A stretch of DNA of 50,017 bases. Source: an uncultured Bacteroidales bacterium. Its GTDB lineage: Bacteria > Bacteroidota > Bacteroidia > Bacteroidales > Bacteroidaceae. This document shows positions 41,985-49,680 of this stretch, piece after piece. The notes beneath the pieces were generated by a model. It saw only the letters and a program-made list of their open reading frames with translations. It did not search any database and was not told where the DNA came from. Each line of letters opens with the position of its first letter. Position 1 is the first letter of the stretch. Location of the stretch: positions 1 through 50,017 of the forward strand of contig CADCIP010000023.1 in the NCBI GenBank assembly GCA_902801485.1, given 5' to 3'. Made by a program: the position numbers and the translations under genes.

Positions 41985-42512
41985 ATGTACAGGTTATCAA
42001 ATCCTCTTGTCTGGCTGTTCCGCTTCAGGCACAGGTGCGGATATGGAGTTCATTCGCCCTTCGCATTTAAGTTTATTACGGAGGTCCTTTATGAACCGCT
42101 GCCCTACTATGCCTACAAGGAGTTGGACAAAGACCTGCTACTGAAAGACCGCTTCAGGGTTCGTAAAATACTGCACCTGCTGCTACGTATCAGTAACTGG
42201 GCACAACCCGATGTTGTTGTCTGTCTGACCAAAACATACGCTTCGGTACGCTATTTGCAGGCAGGATGCAGAAAGGCCCGGATAACAGATGGTGTGCCAG
42301 AGGGGAAGATTGACCTGTGTTGGATTGACGAGCCAAACGATGAGGTTCTCACTCATCTGAACGAGCATTCAGTAGTCCTGATGAATAACCTGAACAGGCA
42401 TAAGGAATGGTTCATGCGTCTGCCCTCAGTCATAACCTTCGACCTATATGATGTGGGCATAGCCTTTTTCGATACTAAATATAACAAACAACACTATATA
42501 GTTAATTTCTGA
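41985..42512 (+). CDS. conserved hypothetical protein next to cobalamin adenosyltransferase
   Basis: 175 residues, basic N-terminus (MYRLSNPLVWLFRFRHRCGYGVHSPFAFKFI), no signal peptide, aromatic-rich. The middle (QPDVVVCLTKTYASVRYLQAG ... GKIDLCWIDEP) has the alternating strand-helix pattern of a degenerate Rossmann or methyltransferase fold without a clear SAM-binding glycine motif. I do not know its function. It overlaps the adenosyltransferase gene by one base (TGATG), so the two are translationally coupled. Because the promoter box ends just upstream of the ATG, the mRNA may be leaderless. Confidence 0.72.
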   Translation: MYRLSNPLVWLFRFRHRCGYGVHSPFAFKFITEVLYEPLPYYAYKELDKDLLLKDRFRVRKILHLLLRISNWAQPDVVVCLTKTYASVRYLQAGCRKARITDGVPEGKIDLCWIDEPNDEVLTHLNEHSVVLMNNLNRHKEWFMRLPSVITFDLYDVGIAFFDTKYNKQHYIVNF

Positions 42513-43066
42513 TGAAAAAATGCAACGTTTATACACGAACAGGCGATCAGGGGCTGACCAGCCTTGTAGGAGGTAAGCGTGTACCTAAAGCCAGCTTACG
42601 CTTAGAGAGTTATGGTACCATTGACGAGTTGAACAGCCAGATTGGTCTCCTTCTTACCTACCTTGACAATCCCACCGACTGTGACTGCCTGACAAAAATC
42701 CAATGTCAGTTATTTGCCATTGGTAATATCCTGGCTACCGACCCCGAGAGCACTACACCCGGCAAGTGTAAAATTACTGCTGAGGAGATTATCGAGCTGG
42801 AACATAATATAGATGTTGCCAACGACGGACTGCCCGGATGGCGCGGATTTACCTTGCCGGGTGGTTGTCGTGCGGCTGCACTGGCGCATGTTTGCCGTAC
42901 GATATGCCGCAGGGCCGAAAGACTGATTTATGCACTGGATGCGCAGGAGCCTGTTGACAAAAATGTTACTGCTTATATGAATCGTTTAAGCGATTATTTC
43001 TATGTTCTGGCCTGTCGCTTGAATTTTTTGGGTGGAACAGAAGAAATTTTATGGCATAAAGGCTGA
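42512..43066 (+). CDS. cob(I)yrinic acid a,c-diamide adenosyltransferase, PduO type
   Basis: 184 residues, the usual PduO-type length. Transfers the adenosyl group of ATP to cob(I)alamin to make coenzyme B12. The family motif VYTRTGDQGLTSLVGGKRVPKASLRLESYGTIDELNS near the N-terminus contains the ATP-binding loop, and the C-terminal RRAERLIYAL ... YMNRLSDYFYVLACRLN helix is characteristic. Cobalamin-dependent metabolism (for example methylmalonyl-CoA mutase in propionate formation) is common in this group, but the user enzyme is not in the window. Confidence 0.95.
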   Translation: MKKCNVYTRTGDQGLTSLVGGKRVPKASLRLESYGTIDELNSQIGLLLTYLDNPTDCDCLTKIQCQLFAIGNILATDPESTTPGKCKITAEEIIELEHNIDVANDGLPGWRGFTLPGGCRAAALAHVCRTICRRAERLIYALDAQEPVDKNVTAYMNRLSDYFYVLACRLNFLGGTEEILWHKG

Positions 43067-43084
43067 TAATTCCAGAAAAAATTG

Positions 43085-43092
43085 TAACTTTG
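43085..43092 (+). promoter_or_regulatory. promoter -7 box of the DUF2795-like gene
   Basis: TAACTTTG followed by CGC. It gives a leader of about 120 nt before the start codon at 43219; the leader is AT-rich without a clear fold. Confidence 0.65.
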
Positions 43093-43218
43093 CGCTCCCG
43101 TAAGAGGAAAAGGTTCTTTGAAGAGCCCATAAGCCTTATAGTTCCAACAGATCCTATGAGACTCATTAGCCCTATAAGACCTAAATAAAAAGGAAAATTA
43201 ATTTTAATTGTAAGAAAT

Positions 43219-43440
43219 ATGTACTGGACATTGGAATTAGCTTCAAAACTGGAGGATGCTCCCTGGCCTGCGACCAAAGAGGAGCTCATTGATTATGCAA
43301 CACGTAGTGGTGCTCCTCTTGAGGTAATAGAAAATCTCTCTGAGATTGAGGATGAGGGAGATGTCTATGAGAACATCGAAGATATTTGGCCCGATTATCC
43401 CACAAAAGAAGACTTCCTTTTCAACGAGGATGAGTATTAG
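43219..43440 (+). CDS. small acidic DUF2795-like protein
   Basis: 73 residues: MYWTLELASKLEDAPWPATKEELIDYATRSGAPLEVIENLSEIEDEGDVYENIEDIWPDYPTKEDFL is the kind of short acidic helix-hairpin seen in DUF2795 proteins, widespread in Bacteroidetes and often single-gene. Function unknown. It has a strong promoter, a long leader and its own terminator, so it is probably a well-expressed monocistronic gene. Its negative charge and short helices suggest a protein-interaction or stress role, without direct evidence. Confidence 0.85.
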   Translation: MYWTLELASKLEDAPWPATKEELIDYATRSGAPLEVIENLSEIEDEGDVYENIEDIWPDYPTKEDFLFNEDEY

Positions 43441-43469
43441 AGGGTTAAATTACTCTTAAATAGCTAAAT

Positions 43470-43520
43470 ACCAGCGAGATAAGCAGATAATATTTGTTTG
43501 TCTCGCTGGTGTTTTGTAGT
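43470..43520 (+). terminator. terminator after the DUF2795-like gene
   Basis: ACCAGCGAGA (43470-43479) pairs with TCTCGCTGGT (43501-43510) over a 21-nt loop, then GTTTTG. Confidence 0.7.
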
Positions 43521-43629
43521 TGTTTTGAATTGTTCAGGAATTCCGAACAGTTCAGAGCTTGTTCATTCCTCTTTCGCTAAAAAAACATAAAACTTTACCT
43601 GCGAGCATAGCTCTTGTATTGAAAATACC

Positions 43630-43637
43630 TATATTTG
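43630..43637 (+). promoter_or_regulatory. promoter -7 box of the lipase gene
   Basis: TATATTTG at 43630-43637. It overlaps the in-frame ATG at 43635 and so fixes translation at 43659. Confidence 0.65.
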
Positions 43638-43658
43638 TGGCATAAATTATTGGAAATT

Positions 43659-45287
43659 ATGAAACAGAGAATCCTTGTAATAATTGCAGTTGCTGCGTTC
43701 CTGCTTGGCATGGGCGCCTGCACAGATAAGAATGACAGTCCCGTAATCCCCAGCCAGGAGGAGATGGAAAAGAGTCTCATCGGCATGTGGTACGAGGAGT
43801 TTGCCTATGAGGACGTGACAGAAGAAGGTAAACCTTTTAATCGCGCCTTGATAGTAGTGGAGGCCAATGCCGACCATACCGGCTACGTCGCTCTGGCAGT
43901 TTTTGACGACGAATTTAACGAGCCGCTCAAGATTTACGGTGGTCCGACAGATGCACCGTTCAAATGGCAGGTGACAGCTGAAGGCAATGTCATCCTTACT
44001 GACCCGAATACAGGCTCTACCATTGATCAGCTCAGCACACGCAGCGATGCGAATCACGATAACTTTGTAGATATCAATCAGATTAATATGAATTGTGCGT
44101 CGGGAAAAGTTGACTTCGCTAATTCATCCCATGAAGGTTCTCTTTCCAAGGCTGAAAAGGGAAAGAATGGCCTGATTCAGGACTGGATGGCAAAATCCAC
44201 TCTCCCCGAGGCCTGCATTACCGACAGCATCCCTGTGGAGCTTTTGCCCGACTATATGAACTATGTGTTCAATTACCCTTCGGTTGACCCCTTTGGTAAG
44301 CCCTGCACACTTAGCGGTACCATAACAGTCAACAAGTCGCTGATAAATGACGATAAGCCCTTCCGTGGCATTCTGCTGTATAACCACTTCACAATCTACG
44401 CCACTACGCAGGCTCCTTCGCGTGGAGCTGTTGAATTCCCGACGGGGGCTGCCCTCACAAATTTCATCATCGTAGCTCCCGACTACTATGGCTTCGGTAT
44501 TACCGAGAAGGAACCGCAGGCTTATTGTATCTCGCGGGCTAACGGACGTGCCTCGCTCGACGCATACTTTGCAGCCAAACGCCTGATAGAAGATCTGAAT
44601 GTGAAGAAAAGAGGCGACTTCGTTATCGCAGGCTATTCCGAGGGTGGTCAGACCACGATAGGCGTGTTGCGTGAGATTTCAGAACGCCATCCCGAGGTAC
44701 AGGTGAAACGAGCTTTCGCCGGCGATGGTCCCTACGACATCAACTCGATGTATGATGCCATTACGCAAGGCACCACCGAGATGCCCAGCACCGTCTGCAA
44801 CGTGCTCTATGCCTACAACCACTTCTTCCGTCTGGGTTACGACATCCACGACTATCTGAAGGATCCCGTAGCCAAAAACTTCGATGAGTGGTTCCTCAGT
44901 AAGAAGTATAAGCGCATGGCCCTTGACGAGGAGCTTATCAAGACTAAAACGACAAGTGATTTCTGTACAGATGCCGTCCTCGATAACACCAGCCCCCTGT
45001 CACTCAAGTTCAAGGCTGCCTTCAGCGAGGATGCCCTCACCAGTGGCTGGACACCCCGCAGCGACTTCGACGTGATGCTCTTCCACGATACCGAAGACGA
45101 TGTTGTACCGGTGGAGAACTTCTATGCCATGAGCAAGTTCTTCAGGGACAATGGAATCAAGACGCAGGAGTTTGTCGGTGAGTACAGCTCAGAAACGACT
45201 AAGGAGGCTGGCATCACCAACCATGAGGTATCTGCCCTGACCTTCTTCCTCAGGATTATCGAGTGGATAAGGGCAAACTATAAATAA
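43659..45287 (+). CDS. lipoprotein alpha/beta-hydrolase (secretory lipase-like)
   Basis: A 542-residue lipoprotein: signal peptide with lipobox GMGACTDK, a lipocalin-like N-terminal region (about 25-160), and an alpha/beta-hydrolase domain (about 190-540). The nucleophile elbow is GYSEGGQT (GxSxG), preceded by VVAPDYYGFG-type strands. A late aspartate (LFHDTEDDVVPVENF) and a final histidine (TNHEVSALTFFL) complete the triad pattern. This is the layout of secretory lipases (family X-like) and related esterases. It is probably displayed on the cell surface or in the periplasm. Substrate unknown. Confidence 0.85.
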   Translation: MKQRILVIIAVAAFLLGMGACTDKNDSPVIPSQEEMEKSLIGMWYEEFAYEDVTEEGKPFNRALIVVEANADHTGYVALAVFDDEFNEPLKIYGGPTDAPFKWQVTAEGNVILTDPNTGSTIDQLSTRSDANHDNFVDINQINMNCASGKVDFANSSHEGSLSKAEKGKNGLIQDWMAKSTLPEACITDSIPVELLPDYMNYVFNYPSVDPFGKPCTLSGTITVNKSLINDDKPFRGILLYNHFTIYATTQAPSRGAVEFPTGAALTNFIIVAPDYYGFGITEKEPQAYCISRANGRASLDAYFAAKRLIEDLNVKKRGDFVIAGYSEGGQTTIGVLREISERHPEVQVKRAFAGDGPYDINSMYDAITQGTTEMPSTVCNVLYAYNHFFRLGYDIHDYLKDPVAKNFDEWFLSKKYKRMALDEELIKTKTTSDFCTDAVLDNTSPLSLKFKAAFSEDALTSGWTPRSDFDVMLFHDTEDDVVPVENFYAMSKFFRDNGIKTQEFVGEYSSETTKEAGITNHEVSALTFFLRIIEWIRANYK

Positions 45288-45373
45288 CTGAAGTTGTTTG
45301 TATTTACGATTTACTATTTGCTGTTTATGGTTCGCTAAATGGTAAATGGTAAATCGTCAAATAGTGAATATTA

Positions 45374-47005
45374 TTATTTGCCTAGTTTTATAACCTCGTT
45401 GCACAGTTCACATACCGTGGGACGGTGCGTTATAAAAATCATCGTTTTCTGCGGATAGGCAGCAAACAGGCGACTATACAGCTCATGTTCGGTATCTTCA
45501 TCGAGCGACGAACTGATTTCGTCTAACAGCATGATATTACCAGGTCTGAGCAACCCGCGTGCAATAGCTATGCGTTGTGCCTGACCTTCGCTCAGACCGC
45601 TGCCCCGCTCCCCGCATTCGGCATCCAGACCTTCCGGCAGGTTAAGCACGAAGTCGGCCATTGCCGTATGGAGCACCTGTCGCAGTTCTTCTTCCTTAGC
45701 ATCAGGTTTGGCCAGCAGAAGGTTGTAGCGGATACTTCCGCTCATCAGCGTGTTGCCCTGGGGAACGAAGACAAAGTTCGACCGGGTACTTTCGCTTACT
45801 GCCTGTTTGCTGTCGGCATTGAAGAGGACCATTGTTCCCTGGTCGGGCTTGATGAGTCCCAACAGCAGACGGAACAGAGTTGTCTTGCCGGCTCCCGTAT
45901 GTCCCATAAGTGCAGTCTTGCTGCCAGGAGCAAACTGATGTGTAAAATGCGAGAGAATCTCGCGGTCGCCCAGCGCATAACGGAAGCTCACATCCTGAAT
46001 GTCCAAACCCAACAGACCTTCCATCTTGCATCTGTCGTCACGCCGTTCTTCTTCTGCCTCCACGTGTTCCATCTCTTCCAACCTGTCTATGCTGGCCGAA
46101 GCCTGGAACATCTGCGGCATCATATTTACCATTTGCAGGATGGGTTGCTGAATCTGTCCCACCAACTGCAGGAACGAAGTCATCACACCAAAGGTGATTA
46201 TCCCTTCCTTCAGTTGCAGACCTCCCCAGATAAAGGCAATGATGTAACCCATGCTGAAGCTGAGTCCGATAAGCAGGCGGAACAGAACCGTAAACCGGGC
46301 GCGATGGTTGATTTTTCCCCTAAGGTCCTGCTGCATGTTTTCCAGCCGTTCCGTCACCCAGTCGCCGCTTTCCAACGATCGCAAGACAGCATTATGTTCC
46401 ATAGATTCTTGCACCAGCATCTGAATGACGCTCTCCTGCTGACGAATGTCCTGAGTCATCTTGCGGATTTTCCAAGCCACCATCTTGCCTATCATCACAA
46501 ACACAGGAGTCAGCAGCAGCAGCACCCATGCCAGGCGTTCGTCCATCGCCTGCATCAGCAGGAAGGCACCCGACAGTTGGAACAGAGTAACGCAAAGGTC
46601 GGGAATGATAGATGTAGTAGCGCTGCTTACCGTACTGATATCTTTCTGGAGTCGCGAAGAAATATCGCCTGAGTGCAGTTCCTTCTGTTCAAACATCTGT
46701 CTGCGGAACAGATGGCAGAAAATGCGCAGGCGGATAGCGGTAGTTTGTATGGCTTCCGCCTTTACGCCCCAGTAGTAGTAAACCTGTCGGCAGATGATGC
46801 CGCCAATAACCGTAGCCACGATGTATGCCACCATCAGCACGATATCGGAGTCCGATCCCGTCCTGATAGCCACATCTATGAACTGTTTGCAAAGCCACAC
46901 CATCAGCAGACCGAGCACCACACGCCCGATTCCCGCCATGATGCGCAGCAGCATATTCATCCTGATGCCCACCGTGTTATGCCACAGCCAAACTACGTAC
47001 TTCAT
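45374..47005 (-). CDS. ABC transporter, fused permease-ATPase (peptide or lipid exporter type)
   Basis: 543 residues: a six-helix ABC-exporter membrane domain (about 10-320) fused to an ATPase (about 335-543) with Walker A GHTGAGKTT (368-376), signature LSEGQ (471-475), Walker B IMLLDE (491-496) and the H-loop in ITHRPT. It works as a homodimer at the cytoplasmic membrane. It has no N-terminal C39 peptidase. The last gene of the - strand series HPr-kinase-like, S24/S26 peptidase, PqqD-like, ABC. In lasso-peptide and related RiPP clusters such a protein exports the product; that role is inferred here. The gap to the PqqD-like gene is made entirely of heptamer repeats. Confidence 0.9.
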   Translation of the reverse strand: MKYVVWLWHNTVGIRMNMLLRIMAGIGRVVLGLLMVWLCKQFIDVAIRTGSDSDIVLMVAYIVATVIGGIICRQVYYYWGVKAEAIQTTAIRLRIFCHLFRRQMFEQKELHSGDISSRLQKDISTVSSATTSIIPDLCVTLFQLSGAFLLMQAMDERLAWVLLLLTPVFVMIGKMVAWKIRKMTQDIRQQESVIQMLVQESMEHNAVLRSLESGDWVTERLENMQQDLRGKINHRARFTVLFRLLIGLSFSMGYIIAFIWGGLQLKEGIITFGVMTSFLQLVGQIQQPILQMVNMMPQMFQASASIDRLEEMEHVEAEEERRDDRCKMEGLLGLDIQDVSFRYALGDREILSHFTHQFAPGSKTALMGHTGAGKTTLFRLLLGLIKPDQGTMVLFNADSKQAVSESTRSNFVFVPQGNTLMSGSIRYNLLLAKPDAKEEELRQVLHTAMADFVLNLPEGLDAECGERGSGLSEGQAQRIAIARGLLRPGNIMLLDEISSSLDEDTEHELYSRLFAAYPQKTMIFITHRPTVCELCNEVIKLGK

Positions 47006-47009
47006 CTTT

Positions 47010-47130
47010 TTACGGTTTACAGTTTACGGTTTACAGTTTACGGTTTACGGTTTACAGTTTACGGTTTACAGTTTACGGTTTACGGTTTTTCGCCTCTAAC
47101 CTCTAACCGCTAACCGCTAACCGCTAACCG
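47010..47130. repeat. heptanucleotide array between the ABC and pqqD-like genes
   Basis: TTTACGG/TTTACAG units (about 47010-47090), then CGCCTCTAAC and CTAACCG/CTAACCT units (about 47093-47130). It reaches the stop codon of the PqqD-like gene and lies five bases from the ABC start. The array in reverse complement (GGTTAGC ... GCGAAAAA ... GTAAACC) recurs at about 48130-48190 and 48300-48380. Confidence 0.92.
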
Positions 47131-47400
47131 CTAATCAATAAGTCCTGCCTCCATCCACCTCGCAGTCAGTTTCTCCGCATCGCTGAGAGCCTGTTCATGA
47201 CTTACCTCATATACCTCTTCAAGGGCATCGGCAAGTTGCTCAACAGAAAAGTCGCCCAATTCCGTTGCCTTCTTCCACAGCAAAGCTGCTGTATCGTTAA
47301 CACTTATCAGCTTGCCGAAGTTGATGGTTTCCAAGCCTTCGCCGACAATCACTTTCTCGCCGCACACTTCGCGCAGCACAAATCCTTTCTTTATTTTCAT
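47131..47400 (-). CDS. PqqD-like RiPP recognition protein
   Basis: 89 residues with the PqqD fold order: MKIKKGFVLREVCGEKVIVGEG beta strands, NFGKLISVNDTAALLWKKA, then a helical C-terminal half (FSVEQLADALEEVYEVSHEQALSDAEKLTARWMEAGLID). Such small proteins (RRE domains) bind leader peptides of ribosomally made natural products and bring them to the modifying enzymes. It lies between an S24/S26-type peptidase gene and an ABC exporter, as in lasso-type clusters where the PqqD-like protein is called B1. No precursor gene could be identified next to it in the window. Confidence 0.88.
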   Translation of the reverse strand: MKIKKGFVLREVCGEKVIVGEGLETINFGKLISVNDTAALLWKKATELGDFSVEQLADALEEVYEVSHEQALSDAEKLTARWMEAGLID

Positions 47401-47429
47401 ATCTTTTTTTTTAACTTACGTTTATATGG

Positions 47430-47555
47430 TTTAGAGTTGAGAGTTTAATAAGTTTAAAGGCCAACGGCCAAAAGCTAAATTCTATACTTACTACTCTAAA
47501 CTATCGAGCGCAGCTCGCAACTGTCTCTAAACTCTAAACTTTAAACTCTACACTA
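47430..47555. repeat. TTTAGAG/AACTCTA heptamers plus a small hairpin
   Basis: GTTTAGAG-type units near 47430, CTCTAAA-type units near 47495 and 47525, with CGAGC/GCTCG (47505-47517) and GGCC/GGCC short hairpins between. It fills the gap between the PqqD-like and peptidase genes. Confidence 0.7.
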
Positions 47556-48032
47556 TTATACATGCCAATTCAGTTTTACTACTGTTCTCCGATAGACAGC
47601 CAGAATCCAGCGTCTTACGGGCAGAATCCTACCCCACATCCGGGCAAAGCGAACCCTGCCCTTTGTATAAAGGTAGCGTTTTTTCCCTTTGGGCGAGATC
47701 ACATATTCAGCCACAGCAGCCACCTCATCTTTTGTGCAATGCTCCACGCCTCTGATATTTCCGTCGCCCATCAGGCTCACCTGCTCACCGTCAATACCGA
47801 TTATACGGTGTATCACGTAGTGCGTGCCATTCACCCAGGCCAGCACCACATCCCCCACTTTCAGGGGCGATTGCGGACTCACCAGTTCCACGCTTTCTTT
47901 GCCGCCGATGATAAACGGAAGCATGCTGTTGCCTTTCACCGACAGCACCACTCTCCTACCCTCTTGCAGCAAAGCAATAGTCTCCTTAATGACTATATTG
48001 TTCGATAGCGTCTTAACAACTGTTTTTTCCAT
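47556..48032 (-). CDS. S24/S26-type signal peptidase-like protein
   Basis: 158 residues. The catalytic motif GNSMLPFI (S36) near the N-terminus and YVIHRIIGI (H75) form a Ser-His pair like that of ER- and SipW-type S26 enzymes; the lysine of the usual bacterial signal peptidase I is not evident. No N-terminal membrane helix precedes S36, unusual for a signal peptidase, while the C-terminal end is very basic and partly hydrophobic. In RiPP-like clusters of this kind it could cut the leader peptide; that is inference. It is followed by repeats and then the PqqD-like gene, same strand. Confidence 0.82.
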   Translation of the reverse strand: MEKTVVKTLSNNIVIKETIALLQEGRRVVLSVKGNSMLPFIIGGKESVELVSPQSPLKVGDVVLAWVNGTHYVIHRIIGIDGEQVSLMGDGNIRGVEHCTKDEVAAVAEYVISPKGKKRYLYTKGRVRFARMWGRILPVRRWILAVYRRTVVKLNWHV

Positions 48033-48038
48033 CCTAAG

Positions 48039-48070
48039 CCTCTCCCCTAACCCCTCTCCGGGGAGAGGGG
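48039..48070. repeat. dispersed palindromic repeat, copy 7
   Basis: CCTCTCCCCTAACCCCTCTC, then CGGGGAGAGGGG. It sits immediately upstream (in - strand terms) of the peptidase start codon at 48032. Confidence 0.85.
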
Positions 48071-48116
48071 AATATTAACTCCTAACTTTTATCTATCAAC
48101 TATTATCTATTATCTC

Positions 48117-48500
48117 TCAACTCTCAACTGTAATCGGTTAGAGGTTAGCGGTTAGCGGCGAAAAACTGTAAACCGTAAACTCTCTAAACTGCCTCTAAAC
48201 TCTAAACTCTCAACTCTAAACTCTCAACTATTATCTATTATCTATAAACTCTAAACTCTCAACTCTTTCAACTGCCTCTCAACTCTCAACTCTCAACTGT
48301 AATCGGTTAGAGGTTATCGGTTAGCGGTTAGCGGCGAAAAACTGTAAACCGTAAACTGTAAACCGTAAACTGTAAACCGTAAACTTTATAAACTGCCTCT
48401 AAACTCTCAACTCTAAACTCTCAACTCTTATCTATTATCTATAAACTCTTATCTCTCAACTCTTTCAACTGACTCTAAACTCTAAACTCTAAACTCTAAA
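48117..48500. repeat. long heptanucleotide array with higher-order repeat
   Basis: Continuous CTCTAAA, CTCTCAA, GGTTAGC, GTAAACC/GTAAACT and TATCTAT units. A composite of about 175-190 bp (CTCAACTG...GGTTAG...GCGAAAAACTG...AACTGCCTC...) occurs twice in tandem, from about 48117 and about 48288. It is the whole content of the 470-nt gap between the HPr-kinase-like and peptidase genes, apart from the palindromic repeat at 48039. Confidence 0.92.
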
Positions 48501-48502
48501 CT

Positions 48503-49375
48503 TTAAAACGAGACGCTCCCGCAGCACAAAACCGCCGCCTCCTCATCAGGCAGACAGTCCAAGTGCCAGACAGAAGCATTCGTAGCCAGCAGATTCTCCG
48601 TTTCGTGTAAACCCTCTGCCAGTTTGCTGTCCCAGCGCTTCCCCGATATAGATGCTATCAGAGCAGCGTATGCTTCTATAGGTCTGAAACGGCGGATAAC
48701 ATTCTTGGGAGCCTGACTCAGGTCCACAATAGCCCCTAACGGATAGCTTACGTTCCGGTAGCAGGGAGTCTTGCCGCTCCACGGAGAACCATACACATAG
48801 ATCGACCCGTCGTCCAGATAGCGAACCACAGGGTTGTCGTCGTTAACCAGTTCTGTTCCTTCTATGTATTTTAGCCACAGGCTCGAGTGAGTACTCTTCC
48901 CCGTTCCGCTCTTACCTAAGAACATATATGCCCTACCCTTGTAGCTTACCACCGAAGAGTGGAAAAGAGCCGTATGTTTGTCCGAGGTAGCCAAGGCATA
49001 CATAACCATCAGCGCATTGTTTATACCGAACGGATTGTTCCTTTCGGCAAACACCTCGGCGCGTTTATAGTCGGTACTGCACACCATCACGCTCATCAGT
49101 CTGTTATGCAGGAAAAACTGATAGCAAGGTTTCTCTCCCAAATGTCCTGCCAGGATATGCTGACCCTCGTCCTCCTGCTTCCATTCCAGTTCGAAACCGT
49201 TTGTTTCCAATGGTTCAGAGCAAATCTGAATACGGAACAGCACATTCTCGGTAGGGTCAGTCACAAACGGGTCGTATTGCCTCAGGTTAAGCATCACATT
49301 TTCGTTACCGCCCATTTCCAGGGCAAACACATGTTCTGCTACCTTATAATATATCTCTTTCATCATTTCATTCAT
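48503..49375 (-). CDS. HPr kinase/phosphorylase-like protein
   Basis: 290 residues. C-terminal two thirds resemble the HprK kinase core: FHSSVVSYKGRAYMFLGKSGTGKSTHSSLW with the P-loop GKSGTGKST (154-162), then LVNDDNPVV and GSPWSGKT, and a helical tail ending in LPDEEAAVLCCGS. The N-terminal 130 residues do not match the usual HprK N-domain. Proteins of this kind (for example the kinases of paeninodin-type lasso clusters) phosphorylate a RiPP precursor, which fits the PqqD-like and ABC genes following it. Start codons at 49375, 49366 and 49363 are all possible; a promoter box at 49392-49385 ends only 9 nt before the first, so a later one is attractive. Confidence 0.83.
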   Translation of the reverse strand: MNEMMKEIYYKVAEHVFALEMGGNENVMLNLRQYDPFVTDPTENVLFRIQICSEPLETNGFELEWKQEDEGQHILAGHLGEKPCYQFFLHNRLMSVMVCSTDYKRAEVFAERNNPFGINNALMVMYALATSDKHTALFHSSVVSYKGRAYMFLGKSGTGKSTHSSLWLKYIEGTELVNDDNPVVRYLDDGSIYVYGSPWSGKTPCYRNVSYPLGAIVDLSQAPKNVIRRFRPIEAYAALIASISGKRWDSKLAEGLHETENLLATNASVWHLDCLPDEEAAVLCCGSVSF

Positions 49376-49384
49376 TTTGGGTTA

Positions 49385-49392
49385 CAAAGTTA
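49385..49392 (-). promoter_or_regulatory. promoter -7 box of the HPr-kinase-like gene
   Basis: TAACTTTG on the - strand. An 84-bp-distant degenerate copy reads TAACATTG. Confidence 0.6.
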
Positions 49393-49545
49393 CGATTAAG
49401 CGAGCGGAATACAAAATAAAATTGCTTTTATTTTTATTCCCGAGCGAAAGTAAGTTCGGCGATAGCCAATGTTACGATTAAGCGAGCGTAATACAAAATA
49501 AATTCATATATATTATTATTCCCGAGCGAAAGTAATTTCGAGCCC
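49389..49545. repeat. 84-bp direct repeat upstream of the kinase gene
   Basis: GTTACGATTAAGCGAGCG followed by AATACAAAATAAA occurs at 49389 and again at 49473; each is followed by ATTCCCGAGCGAAAGTAA about 40-47 nt later. In each copy the middle is AT-rich and more diverged. A TACTTTCG near-box is present on the - strand in both. Confidence 0.8.
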
Positions 49546-49608
49546 TTCCCTTACTTTTTCTTTTTCCCGTTGAACAAATGTTTTCCCCTTAGGAGTTAAT
49601 TTCCGTTT

Positions 49609-49680
49609 CAAACTTTGGTATCTACATTCCAAACTTTGGGATGCATGTTGCAAACTTTGGAATGTACGTTCCAAACTTTG
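49609..49680. repeat. four CAAACTTTGG palindromes at 21-bp spacing
   Basis: CAAACTTTG starts at 49609, 49630, 49651 and 49672, exactly 21 bp apart. The spacers are GGAATGTACGTTC-like. No gene is apparent in 49376-50017: this array, the 84-bp direct repeat and terminal heptamers account for most of it. Confidence 0.88.

Noticed and set aside
45575-46672. 365-residue + strand reading frame opposite the ABC gene
   Set aside because: Antisense of the ABC exporter, whose Walker and signature motifs are all intact; rich in H and Q as typical for such shadows.
47010-48500. CRISPR array
   Set aside because: Repeat unit is 7 bp with no unique spacers of constant size, and there are no cas genes.
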